From Acanthochromis polyacanthus (lineage: Eukaryota > Chordata > Actinopteri > Pomacentridae), in NCBI RefSeq assembly GCF_021347895.1, contig NC_067119.1, forward strand, positions 5,406,534 to 5,470,533: DNA of 64,000 nt. Reading direction: 5' to 3'. Positions 26,201 to 38,200 of the stretch are shown here, piece after piece. The notes below the pieces were generated by a model. It ran no database searches and was not told the origin of the DNA. It was given only the letters and a program-made list of their open reading frames with translations. The translations under genes were made by a program, and so were the position numbers. Each line of letters starts with the position of its first letter. Within the stretch, counting starts at the first letter, position 1.

Positions 26201-29200
26201 CGTGGTCAGGAAGCCCAGGGGAGGACAGTTCTCCAGGGCCAAAGTTACTGTTGTTAAACCCCCTTCACTTCCTCAGCAGTCGTAGAAGGCAAAGACACAG
26301 GAGCTCGGCCTTACTGAAGAATACTACAGCCTTTATTGTAAATTTACAGCGGCTGAACCGTACAGTCGCGCTAACCCAGCAGCTACACACCTCTTCTCTC
26401 TTCCTCCCCGAATTGACTTCCTCGCTCGCGTTGCATTCAGGGTCGCTCGGACATCTCGCGTTCCCCCGCTCTCACACACACACACACACACACGCTGCTC
26501 TCTCTCCCTCTCTCTCATAATGGAGCCACACACTCTCATAACACTTATCTCCTGTATAAGAGCATTGCATTTTTTTCATGACGGTATTGGAACTGATACC
26601 GCTGCTATTTTTAAACACCGGCGGTATACGGTAATACCACCCAAGCCTAATTTAAACCTAATTATAATATAAGAAATTTTTAGTCTTGCTGTACTTTCTC
26701 CTGAGGATGGCTTTGAGAAATAGCAAAGAGGGGTCTATTTTATCAGAATATATCATAATGTACATGTGTAGTTGTATTTGGGGCTCAGTCTTGCTTTGAA
26801 TTTATCTCTTTAACTCTCTTTTTTTTGTATTTTTGTCAGAATTCGTGAACGACCAAGTCCAGAAATATGAATGTCGTCCTTAATAATTAGGTCTGACTGA
26901 CCAAAAACAGAAGTTTAATTAATTTGTGAAGCTGCTGAGCTACTATCTAACTTAGCTTTTATCAGCTCTTTATGTTGTAGCGTAATTCTGACAATGCCAA
27001 TGTTTTATCACTTTTGTGGCCCACTAAAGTGCATATCTGAAGCATTAACTGCTGTTTTCCAGACTCTGTTTCGGGTTAATCCGTGGCTGCCTTCTAACTT
27101 AGCCGCTAGCGAATTGGCATAGCCTTAGTCACTGTGATCAAAGCTGAAAGAACACATTTAATTAATCAATAATTGGCCAATAAAATACAGATAATTGGAA
27201 AAATTCCAATATTTTATCACTTTTGTTGCCCACAAATGCACATATATAAAGCATTATTTGTTGTTTTCCAAACCGTTTTAGGTTCATTTGTGGCTGCTGT
27301 CTGAATTAGCCGCTAGTCGTTAGCATAGCCTTAGCCACTGTGAGAGAAGCTAACTTCCTGGTTTGTGTTTCTTGTTCAGTTTTCTCTGCTTGAGACATTT
27401 CCGAGACCACAGAGTACATTTAATTTATCAATAACCACCCAGTAAAAACACAGATTCCACTAATTGTAAAAAAAAAAAAAAAGCCAAATATCGGCCACAA
27501 TAATTGATCAGGAATCAGTCTATCCCTAATTTCTAAGCAGTGACATCTCCTGGATGGCCTTATGGAGGAAATAACATCTGCTAGCCTCCATCTATCCATT
27601 TCTGAGGGGTGGTTACCTTGGCGGCAGCCCCTCCAGAGCTTTGTTCAGGCATTGTGGAGTGTTGTCAGTGTCTGCTGTGGACAGGGGAACATCTGGAGTG
27701 TCTGCTTTGGGGTCGCCGTCACAATCTCCGTCTGCGTCGCCCGATAGGCCGAGCCTGTCGTCGCCGTCGGCCTCCTGTCAGAACACACACAGACAAATGT
27801 AGTCAAATACCGACTGACGATAAGGAGCACAGGTAAGTGTTGATGCAGATAGGTAAAAAAGGAAGCGGCAGCATCATCGTATGAAGAAAGAAGCTGCACT
27901 GAGAGCTCACTGAACCCTGGGTAGACGATTAGAGCAGATGCTGTTGGAAGTTTTAATATTTAGCCAAAAAAAATTGACGTAATTGTGGCGTAGCAGTGGC
28001 TCATTTTAATCAAAAACTGCTAAAAATTTTAAGTCACTGCAAAAAAACAAACAAAAAAAATTTTTCTTGTCTTCACCTTTCATTTTGCTGTAACTTTAGA
28101 TTTTAATAAAAGATAAAATGAAATTTATTCATTCTGGAGGTAATTGTTTTGCCAGAGCACAATAAACAAAGATGAGTGAAATGCACACAATTACAGAGAG
28201 GTTAGTAATTAAACAGAATTAAAAAAAAAAAAAGATAAAGTGCAAAGTGTCAAAGCGGATGTCAAAGAAAAGTGTTTAAAAAATGTAAAAATAAATTAAT
28301 AAAATAACACAAGTACAAAAATGCAAACTGTAAATTAAATAGTAAGAAACAGGAAAAACAAAAAGTAACTTCAGAGTAAACTGATTTTCTTTGTACATTT
28401 TATTCACATTGGTCTTATTTTATTGTTGGTTCCTTGTCATAGCTGCAAAATTATTTACAAGTCACCATCTGATTATGCACATTTTTGTCATTTTCTTCCA
28501 AATGCAGCATCAGGAATTTATCTCAAGTACAAACACTGCTTGAAATTTTAATTTTATGACCTGCTTTGTAGCCCTTTAAGACCAACCACTGCGCATATTC
28601 TTACATTTTACACACTGTAGTGCAATTATTTGGAGTATTTTCATTTGCTTTACATCAATACAACCCTTATATCCCAAGTTTTAATAATATGTCTTAACTA
28701 CTACAATAAATTGCTTAAAAGTGCAATATAATTATAATAATAATCATTTGTAAATGTAAAATAGTTGCACAACATCCCGTAGTCTCCTTTATAAAGATTT
28801 TTATTATGTGTGCTTTATTACAAACCCATCACTGCAACGACAAAGCGCTCTGAGACGTGGCGAATGCGTGAAATGTTAGTGCAACTCCCCAGATTTGATT
28901 TGCAAAAAGAATGATGGATCGATCTAATCTGGTTTTAGATCTACCGCCAATCAAAACTGAATATGCAATGGCAGCGCCGGCGCTATGCTTGGCTCTATAG
29001 GGCTAATTGCTTCAACTCTTGCTTTAAAATGAATCAAAATCAGACATTGCTTCCATTACAGTTGCTCCCATTCAAAGTCTCAGAAACATATGCAGCACAA
29101 AAAATATTTAAAAATAGGTATAAAAATGTCCTAAAAATATAAGCATATGTAGAAAAAAGTCCAAGCATAAAATGTAAAATGTGCAGCACTCTAAGAAAAA

Positions 29201-32200
29201 TAAAAATGTGAGTATGCAACATAGTAACTAGTAATGGAGTTCTATTTGTGTTGGTTCACATTTTTGAATGTTAACTCAATAAGCGACATGTTTTAAGAAT
29301 AAATCTGACTTGATTCGACTTTGAAAACGCTGCTGAGGGGGTAAAACAGAGATCGGTCTAAAGTGAGAGGCGAGCAGACGGTGGTTTAATTCGGCCGGAG
29401 TTTAGCCTCTCACCTGGGAGGGAAGAGACAGCAGAGTGGGTGTAGGTGTCCTCTAAACCTGGCTCAGAGTCAAGTAGGTCTGTTGTTACGTGTGTAAAAA
29501 AAAAAAAAAAAAAAACTCTTTTAATGCAGAGACAGCATCTAGAATTCAGAGCAGCGCCATCTGTGACTTCATTCCTACATAATATCTGTCAGATGAAACT
29601 CATTTCTATCCGATAATGATAATCCCAAACATGCAAACACATTTCAGCCCAGCAAACTCCTCCGAATGTCCATAAAAGGGGAAAGCGTGAGTCTCCTGCA
29701 GGTCGGCTGACTGAGCATGACTGAGCTGAAAGTCTACACCAGGTGCTGACAGGTCAACAGGCAGCTGCCCGGGAGGCAAACATCTATATTGGTGATAATG
29801 AATCTTTAATCTGGATTTAAACTCAGTCAGCGATTCTGCACTGACAAACCAAACAAAATAGCAGCACTCGGATCATTAAATAAACCTCCTGGATCCTCAT
29901 GGGTTTCTTATTGTAGCTGAAACACAATTTTTAATTCCCACGTCACAATTAGTTGCATTGTTTTTGCTCACTTCCCTCATAATGTAGCAGCAATTTAGGT
30001 AATTTCAAGTACAAACAGTGCTTGTCATTTTAAATTGAACCAATCGTAAGAAAAAAATAAGCCATAAAGACTTCCACATGCATGCTTTTTGTGTCTGATA
30101 GATTACAAAACTGTACTGAATCTGCTCCAACTAAGCATTTTGTAGTCTACAAGGTGCTTAAGTAGCAATTATTGCTGCATAAATGTTTGTGGTTACTGGA
30201 AGTAAAGAGAAAAAAGCAGTGAAAACACAAATGGTGCACAAATTATGCACCCACGTCCCATTAATAATCTTAAAAAAGCAGTTGGTTTATCTTTAATAAC
30301 AAAAAAATGAAATAAAAGTAAAATATATCTAATTTATCAGCGGCACAAACCAGAAAAACCTAAAAAAAAGATCCGATTTAAATTTTCTGATGATTCCTGA
30401 ACTCGTCATGTGCAGAGTTTTGGTGGTAAAATTAATCAAATCCAATCTTAAAATCTCGATATTTCACCAGATTATTGATTTATTTAGAAAATTTATCAAA
30501 AATAAACCATTTAAGTGAACCAGATTCTGTAAAAAACTAAAAATTCTGCATTCTTTAGCGCAACTGAGATGCCATTTGTGACTCACATGTAATCAACTGT
30601 CAGATCACAAAAATTCAAATAGGTTGAACTGCAGGCTGCGTTGACGCAAAGCAGAGAAGAAACAAACTGCAAGCAAATTAAAAATGCAAAGTAAAATATC
30701 TATACCATGTAAAAGGCATCATTTGTTTTTCCAGTACTGGTAACACTTGTGGGTACTTGGAAAAAATATGTAAAAGAAAGAAAGAAACAATCAAATAAAT
30801 TCAACTTTTCCTTCTCTGCGTGTATGACTTGTGATGTTATAGTTTCGTTAAATGCCAACAAAGATATTTCTGAGTTCTCTCCATTTCTAGTGCTGTTTCT
30901 AAAGAGGTGTAGGCCTTTATAGTCCAGAGAAAAATGACTCCACAGTGAGTAAAAATGTATCAGAAATAAAACACCACCAAATGAACCACAATGCTTTTAA
31001 AACTATATTACGCTTTAGGCAATTTTTGCTATAATTCATCATTCAAATTCACAAGCAACTGAATAAAACTAAATGAAAATAATAATCCTGAGTACTTAAA
31101 AATGTTCTGAGAATGCACAATGTAAACAAAAAGACACAGTATTTTTCATAAACATCCTAAAACAGTGCCTCAGTTTTGCAGAATGCTGGTTCAGTAAGAA
31201 AAAAAGGCCAAAACTGTGAGATCGTGATATATTTTCAGATTTAGCGCCATTAGCACCATTAGCATCGTTAGCATCATCAATAAGTCAGCAAAGTGACATC
31301 CTAGAAATCCCGTCCGACACTCTTTGCTCTCGAGTTAACACCAGTAATGGTTCGATCCCGTAACAAAGAGGTGAGCGGAGCCTGGATTTCTCCCTTAAAG
31401 AGTCTATTTTTAAAGCCCGGCTCACACATCCACTGTGGGATTAGGTTTCCCCTTCTGCACTTGAGAGACTCGGCCGATGCTCCTGGACATTTTTCTGCCT
31501 TTCATGGCCGTTTCTGCTCAAACGCTGCTAAATACGGTTCGCCGGGGCATCGGGGTTAAATCGGAGGGCTTTCAGAAATAAGGCCTGTGATCGTGGCGAG
31601 ATGTAATTGGCTTCAAAAAGAGCTAAAAATGGGGGAAGGTCGCAGTGGAGAAGCAGAGAGAGGGGGAGTGTCACTTGAGTTGGAGTCAAGGAGAGAAGAG
31701 GTGTAATTGTAGATTTCTACTCAGGTTTTAATGAGGAAACGTTGATGCCTGCAGACTGGAACAGTGGAAAGCTACAGGTTCTAACTTGCATATCTCCACT
31801 GAAAAATAAAGGAGTCTCTAGAAGGATTGAAAAAATAAGATGGATCAATAGTCATAACTTTCATTTTTAATTGTCTTGGGACAAAATGAACATGAGACAC
31901 ATTGTGCTAAATGCTGTTTTATGAATTTTAGCTGGGGCAAATTAGCAGAGTTGGTCCATTTTACCAGTTTCTTGGCAAATAAAAATCACAAAGTGCACTT
32001 TTTCCTGCTCAAAATAGGCCTTTTGGTTGTAGCTATGCATGAAAATAAACAAGAAAATGAGCCTGTGTTCATATTTGACTGAAATCTGTGCTTATTCCTG
32101 GCATTTCTGACAATTTAATTAACAAAAATGCCAATTACGGTTGAGTAAGTGAAACCAAAATGAACAAAACTGGATTGTTTTTGTCCTCAACTGGCGAAAA

Positions 32201-35200
32201 CGTCTTCCGGATTTGAGAATTTCTACTAAATGCAAAGTGACAAAACACAAAAATATTCTTCAAAAATAGAAAAAAAATTGTCATTGTCAGTAATGAGATG
32301 GTAAAACTTCAGCGCAATTTACAATGCGGCCTGTCAAAACTTCCCTCTATGCAGGAAAAACCTTAAAAAACAGCACATTGTTTCAGTATTTCCAGAAGAA
32401 GTTAGTTCACTATTATTCCCACAAAAAAAATTAGCCAGGTTTACTTTTAATTGCACTTTTCCGCTTCCGATTGGCTTGAAAATCTAAATTTGTCAGAAAT
32501 TCAGAGGCCAACTCTATATTTTATATCAGTTTTGTCTATTTTTTCTGTGTATAAATCAGCCACGACATTAAACTCACTGATTGGTGAAGTCAAAAGGCTG
32601 TGCTTTAAACAATATCTGACACTGAAACACGTAGGATGGCTCAAGAGCAGCGGCTAAATGTTGTACATTCTGCAATAAAGATAAGTATAATTAGACAAAA
32701 TAAACGATGAAACGTGCGTGTTGCACAATCCTAAAATGCAGCCTTTGCGATTTGCCAACTGCACGGCTTTTAGGTTAACTTGAAATCAAATAATCACTCC
32801 CAATGTTTCACTTACATGTGCAAAATTCCATTATCTTGAGTAATATTACTTACATACTTCAGAATTATTGCCAGTATGACTTCTTACTTTCCTATTTTGG
32901 TCTTATTTTAGCGTACTTTTGTATTTTCAGCAACATATCGTACTTCTGTCTTATAGCTTTTCTTTTAGTCACTGGATTTATTCTCATGCTGTATAATTTT
33001 CTTCTTCATTCATAATATTCTACCTTGTATTATCTCAAATCCACTAGACTACAGGAAACGACAACAACAACTTTTACGCTAGCAACCTACCACACTGAAA
33101 ATATAAAGCTTTGATGAGGATCGTGCAGTAACGCATCCCTGTTTGTTTGTTATTTTTGGGTGAATTATTCATTTCAATCACAGCGCTCGCCTCCTCGTAT
33201 GCAAATGTTCCACTAAAACAATCCCATCACTCATTATGTCGAGGGAACATGGAAGCCACATCCTTCGCTTAGCTCCTCCCAAAACGGCCGTGATTTGTTT
33301 AAAAAAAATATAAGCAAATCAGAGAGTGTCATTTACTGTACGTCAGACTGACACTGAGTGAATGTACGACATGTTCTGCTGGCCGGTATTTTCTCACTGC
33401 AAAACAAAGGGAACACAGGCCTCAGCTTTGCTCAGGACGTTAACTTCAAACACGCCAACGGGCTACATGCGGAGCTACAATATTAATCTGGGCGAAGCTT
33501 CTTAATTAAACTGTCAAACACAGTTAATCTTCTGTTTGTGCAGCAAAGTACGCTAACCGCTGCGTAATCACTCCTCAAACAATGCTGCAAATCTGCATGA
33601 TATCAGTCCAAGTCGTGGGGATAAGACTAATCCCTGGAGTAATACGAAACTGATAACACGATGCTGGAATGAAACACGAAAGCAGCCGTTTGCATCCAGA
33701 CTGTGTGTTTCTCTAACATCTGAGACGGTAGCAGCAGCAGCAGAGCGACTGTCCTTGCAGCTCGGATCACCTCCGCTGTCATCTTTGTCCTCCTCCTCGT
33801 CCTATTAATGCCTCTGCTGCAGGAGCAGGAGGACCGGGGAGGGAAGAGGGCCGGCAGCAGGCAGTCGAAGCCACTTTCGCATTTCGTGTCACTGGTGCTT
33901 AAAACAACTGTTGTTTTTCATTTCAAAGCACCTAAATGCGAGAAAAGCGCTCATCTGTGGAAGCCATTTACGTCTGCAGCTGGCATTGTTTGATGGTTAA
34001 TCAATTAGCCGAGATAAAGTAAATTAACTGGCAACAAAAGCAGCACAGGAGAGCCAGAAATTAGTGTTTTATGTCCGCTAGATTTACAAAGTGCTGTAAT
34101 TTTAGAGGCGAGACAAATTAAACCTTCAATATCCAGAAAGAAACAAGGTCGACTCAGAGCAGCAAACACAGAAGAAGCCAGAAAATCTATCAAGTCTACT
34201 AGACCTGCAACTAATGAATATTTTGATCTGTCTATTACTACGTCTGTGGCAGTCAAACTTTTTAAATATATCACACAGCGAATACAGTTGAAAAATCTGA
34301 ATGGCATGCAAATTCAAAGTTGGACTAATCAACACGTTCCAGGAGAAGAGAAGAATAATTTGCTAATACATAATAAGGTAAATGTCAGCAGCAACAAATG
34401 ATTAGATTTTCTTAAAGCAGATAAAAGTAAGAAAAACACTATTTTGGCAATATACCGGGCTTTGCAAAAGTTCTGTTACACGGTTTCATGATCTTTAGAG
34501 ACGTTTACATGTCGGAGTGAAAAATTCCATTAAATAAACTGAAAGTTCTACCTTATAGGCAGGTGTCCTTAATACAATTTTTTTTTCTCCGGTGAAGTTG
34601 TATCAAGATGGAAGTCAAAAGAGTTGAGATATCTGCTCTCCTTCATGCTGGCCACAACAAGTCTGACAGAGCCAAGCAGCTGAACATCAGCCGGATGACC
34701 GTCCACAGAGTCACGGAGAGGCTCAAGAATGGTGAAGATCTTTCAGTGATCTTTCAAGAATGGTGAAGACCTGAAAGATCTTCACCATTCTTTAGCCTCT
34801 CCGTGACTCTGTGGACGGTCATCCGGCTGATGTTCAGCACGAAGGAGAGCAGATATCTCAACTCTTTTGACTTCCATCTTGATACAACTTCACCGGAGAA
34901 AAAAAATGTGTTAATGACACCTGCCTATAAGGTAGAACTTTCAGTTTATTTAATGGAATTTTTCACTCCGACATGCAAACGTCTCTAAAGATCATGAAAC
35001 CGAGTGTAACAGAACTTTTGCAAAGCCCGGTATATACAACTGTTTAGAAGTCTGGGGTCATCCGGACAATTTCATGTTTTTCATGAAAACTCACACTTTT
35101 ATCCATGTGCTAACATAACTGCACAAAAGGTTTCTTATCATCAGAGAGCCTTTCAACACCATTAGCTAACACAATGCAGCATTAGAACACAGGAGTGATG

Positions 35201-38200
35201 GTTGCTGGAAATGTTCCTCTGTACCTCTATGGAGATATTCCATTAAACATTTCCAGCTAGAATAGTCATTTACCACATTAACAATGTCTAGACTGGATTT
35301 ATCATTCATTTAATGTTATCTTCACTGAAAAAAATTTTTTTATTTCAAAATTAAGGACATTTCTAAGTGATCCCAAACTTTTGAACGGTAGAAAAAATAG
35401 GACTAATAATGAAATATAACGAGGATTTAAAACTTCTGTGATTAAAGTTACTTTTCTCACAAACTTTAGCGACACACTGATTCACTGAACTAGTGAGTTT
35501 AAATGTTTGCACTGATGCCCTTTTCCTTTTTCAACCGCAGAACTAATAATACGCCAGCATTTCTTAGAATAAGTGGAATAACTGGTCACACCACTGAGCT
35601 CTGCAGATAAAAAGCTGCTTCCTGTTTTGCTTTCCAAGTTTGATTAGAAAGCTATGTGAGTGACAGCGAGAGGACAGAAGCAAAATTCACCAGACGGCTT
35701 TTGGAAATCAACCAACATCGAAGTTGTGCTGCAAGCTGCAACTATTCAATAAATATCTGATGAAACGTAGCCAACAAGGTGCAAACCAGTTGCCTTCTAG
35801 AAGACGTAAAAGCAGTAAGGAGCTGGTTTAACTCTCTTGTTGTCTTCATTTATGGGCATAAAAAATTTTTTTCCTTGTCTGAAAAAAATACAAAAAAAAA
35901 AATCAGAAAAAAATCCCCAAATTTCTGAAAATTTGCAAAACCTTGACGAAGAAAATTTCATTAATTCCTTAAAAGTTGTATTTTCAAAAAAATCCCCAAA
36001 ATTTGGCAAGAAAATTCTTGTAAAAATTTTCAAAACATGAGTAAAAATCGTCCAAAAAAATATCTGAAGTGATTACATATAGATCAGTTAAACTTCTAAT
36101 ATTTTCTTTAACCCTTTAAGCTTCAGTCAATTCCAGCCGTTTTCAGTACAAAAAAAATCGCTAATATTCTATTTTTAAATAAAAAAAATTACGAAAAATA
36201 CGGGGAATATTGGACGGGCATCACGAGGTGCATTTCCTTGAAAATGACCGATTCGGGGATTTTATACGACTTCAGGACATGTTTTGGATAAAATAGTTTA
36301 CTGGCTTGTGTCGTCTGGATGTAAAAGGTTGGATTATGGCTGTTTTTTGTGGAATCTTTTTTTTTTGTGTGTAGTAATGAACCCGGAAATGTGAGTCGCG
36401 CTGTGTGCGTTGAAGCCGTGTATAGAGAACGGATGGATGAATATTCGTTTTTGTCAGACAAATGTGTTTTTCTCACCCGCTGTAGTAATCGCATCTGAAA
36501 GTGGTTTATACCGGCGGATTCATGAGAATCTAAGCTTTCCATGGGCGTATAGTGTTTGTATAATCGTGTTTGCAGCCATCGGACATTCTTGAAATTCCTA
36601 TGCAAATTAGTAAGTGTACCGCCGGCGGTACACCTACTACGTAAAGGGTTAAGAACATTCACATAAAAATCAACCAAAATCCAGCGAAATTCGCTGGATT
36701 TTGGTTGATTTTTTTTGTGAATGTTCTTAAAGAAACCTCTTAAAATTTCTTTTTCTCCACCAAAAAAAATGTTGAAAAATTTCCCAAAAATGTTGAAAAT
36801 GTGGACATCAGAAGGGTTAACCACAAGGTAAACATTTCTACACACCTTTAAGACCCAGGCCAGCAGGTAGCAGCAGGACCTGACTCCGGTTAATCAGCAC
36901 TAGCTTCTAGCTGCATCGCTCAGCTTTCTACCAAACCAGGAGGAGGCTTTCTGCAGGAGATTGAGCCACGTGAAGCCCCACGAGGGGCTGAAACGCTCAT
37001 TACAGAAATCAATACTGTTGAATGGATGAAAAATGGAAACACAAAACTGCCAGTGGAGCTCAGATCCACGCTGACAGTCGTGACTTTAACCTCCGTCGTT
37101 TCTGCTTCCAGTCTCAAATTGGCTCTGACACTGAATTAAGGCTGTTTAGAGTCGCAGTCGATGCTCAGAGCGGCCTGAGTCGTATTTCTGATAGTGTTGC
37201 TCATTCATGCGCACAAGAGTTGGCTTTGAGGGCTGCAGGAACTCAGGCCAGGTGTGAGGTGGTGCAAATATTTCCAGCCGGCTAATTGATCCTTTAGCCG
37301 CTCTGTTTACATTTCCGTGTGGGATCGAGTGGACTCAAGCACTAGTGCCACAGAAAAATGAGTTAGCGGACATAGCTTTGGTTCTATGAGCATGAAGGAA
37401 ACAGAACAATGGAGGGCTTGTTATATGTATTTTATGTTGAAGTTGGCAGTGTTACTAAGGAGAAGGCTGCTACTGGATGAGGACATAGAAAGGGATTGAT
37501 GCCTTTCAGGGTTTCTCAGAAGTATCTCATAAGTAGTAGTAGGTAGTTTTACTTACTTTATGTTGCTGTGAGAACATATACAAAGGTTTAAGTCAACCTA
37601 AAACAGCTCACAAGTTTCTGCAGAGGAAAACAAGTTGTTATGACAGTCAATGCGAAACCGCCTGGAGTCTTGGTGGACAGTAGGTCCACCACAGCTGGAG
37701 AGTTTGGTGGACCTACCGGGTTTTTGGTGGACCTACAATGCGCGGACGGAAAAAAGCACGATTTACGACAAAAAATTTAACAAAATAATCAAAGGAGACA
37801 ATATCTTTTGAAATCATTTAATCATTTATTTATTTAGGCTTCAAGAGAATATATGTTGATCTTTTAATTGTTTTCCTCCTCCTCTTGCTCCATGTCAGAC
37901 ACATACCCATCATCATCATCATCAAAGTCATCATCATCAACAAATTCTGCTAGTGCCGGATGTGCCGGGCCTGGGGCGACGCTCTCTTCAACATTCAGTA
38001 CTTGGTCAGCATCATCCACTATGTCTTCCTCATCCACTATCTGTACCTCTTCTCGTAGCCGATGGTGTCTGGCCCCGCTTCTTGTATGTGGACTTCCTGC
38101 CACGGCTGAGGAACTTGTTGATCACCCGGGTCGGGTCGAGCATATCTGATTCAAAACGATCGATAGTAGAAAAATTCGAATCGCTAAACATCAGTAAGAA

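Larger units (their letters stand above)
20079..27616 (-). other. cds1 intron 2
   Basis: It contains two opposed hAT-type elements (22440-22903 and 23604-24322), an exon-like block (22930-23100), an internally deleted hAT with a BED finger (25685-26649), a two-unit ~200-bp tandem repeat (26995-27480) and A/T-rich poly(A) clusters at 20340-21760. No host exon was found. Confidence 0.7.
35832..36816. mobile_element. Outer TTAA-flanked (piggyBac-like) short element, interrupted
   Basis: TTAA at 35828-35831 and 36817-36820 borders ends CTCTCTTGTTGTCTTCATTT and (reverse complement of the right end) CCCTTCTGATGTCCACATTT, which match at most positions. It is split by another TTAA element at 36112-36648; without it the element is about 450 bp. 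No transposase frame. Confidence 0.65.

Noticed and set aside
36189..36845. 218-residue minus-strand open frame, the longest in the window
   Set aside because: It runs across the ends of two nested TTAA elements and a hairpin, with no recognisable protein family. It is explained by the repeats, not a gene.
37868..38149. Ser-rich plus-strand frame
   Set aside because: Mirror image of the acidic GAT/GAC-rich minus-strand stretch within the 918-bp transposon.
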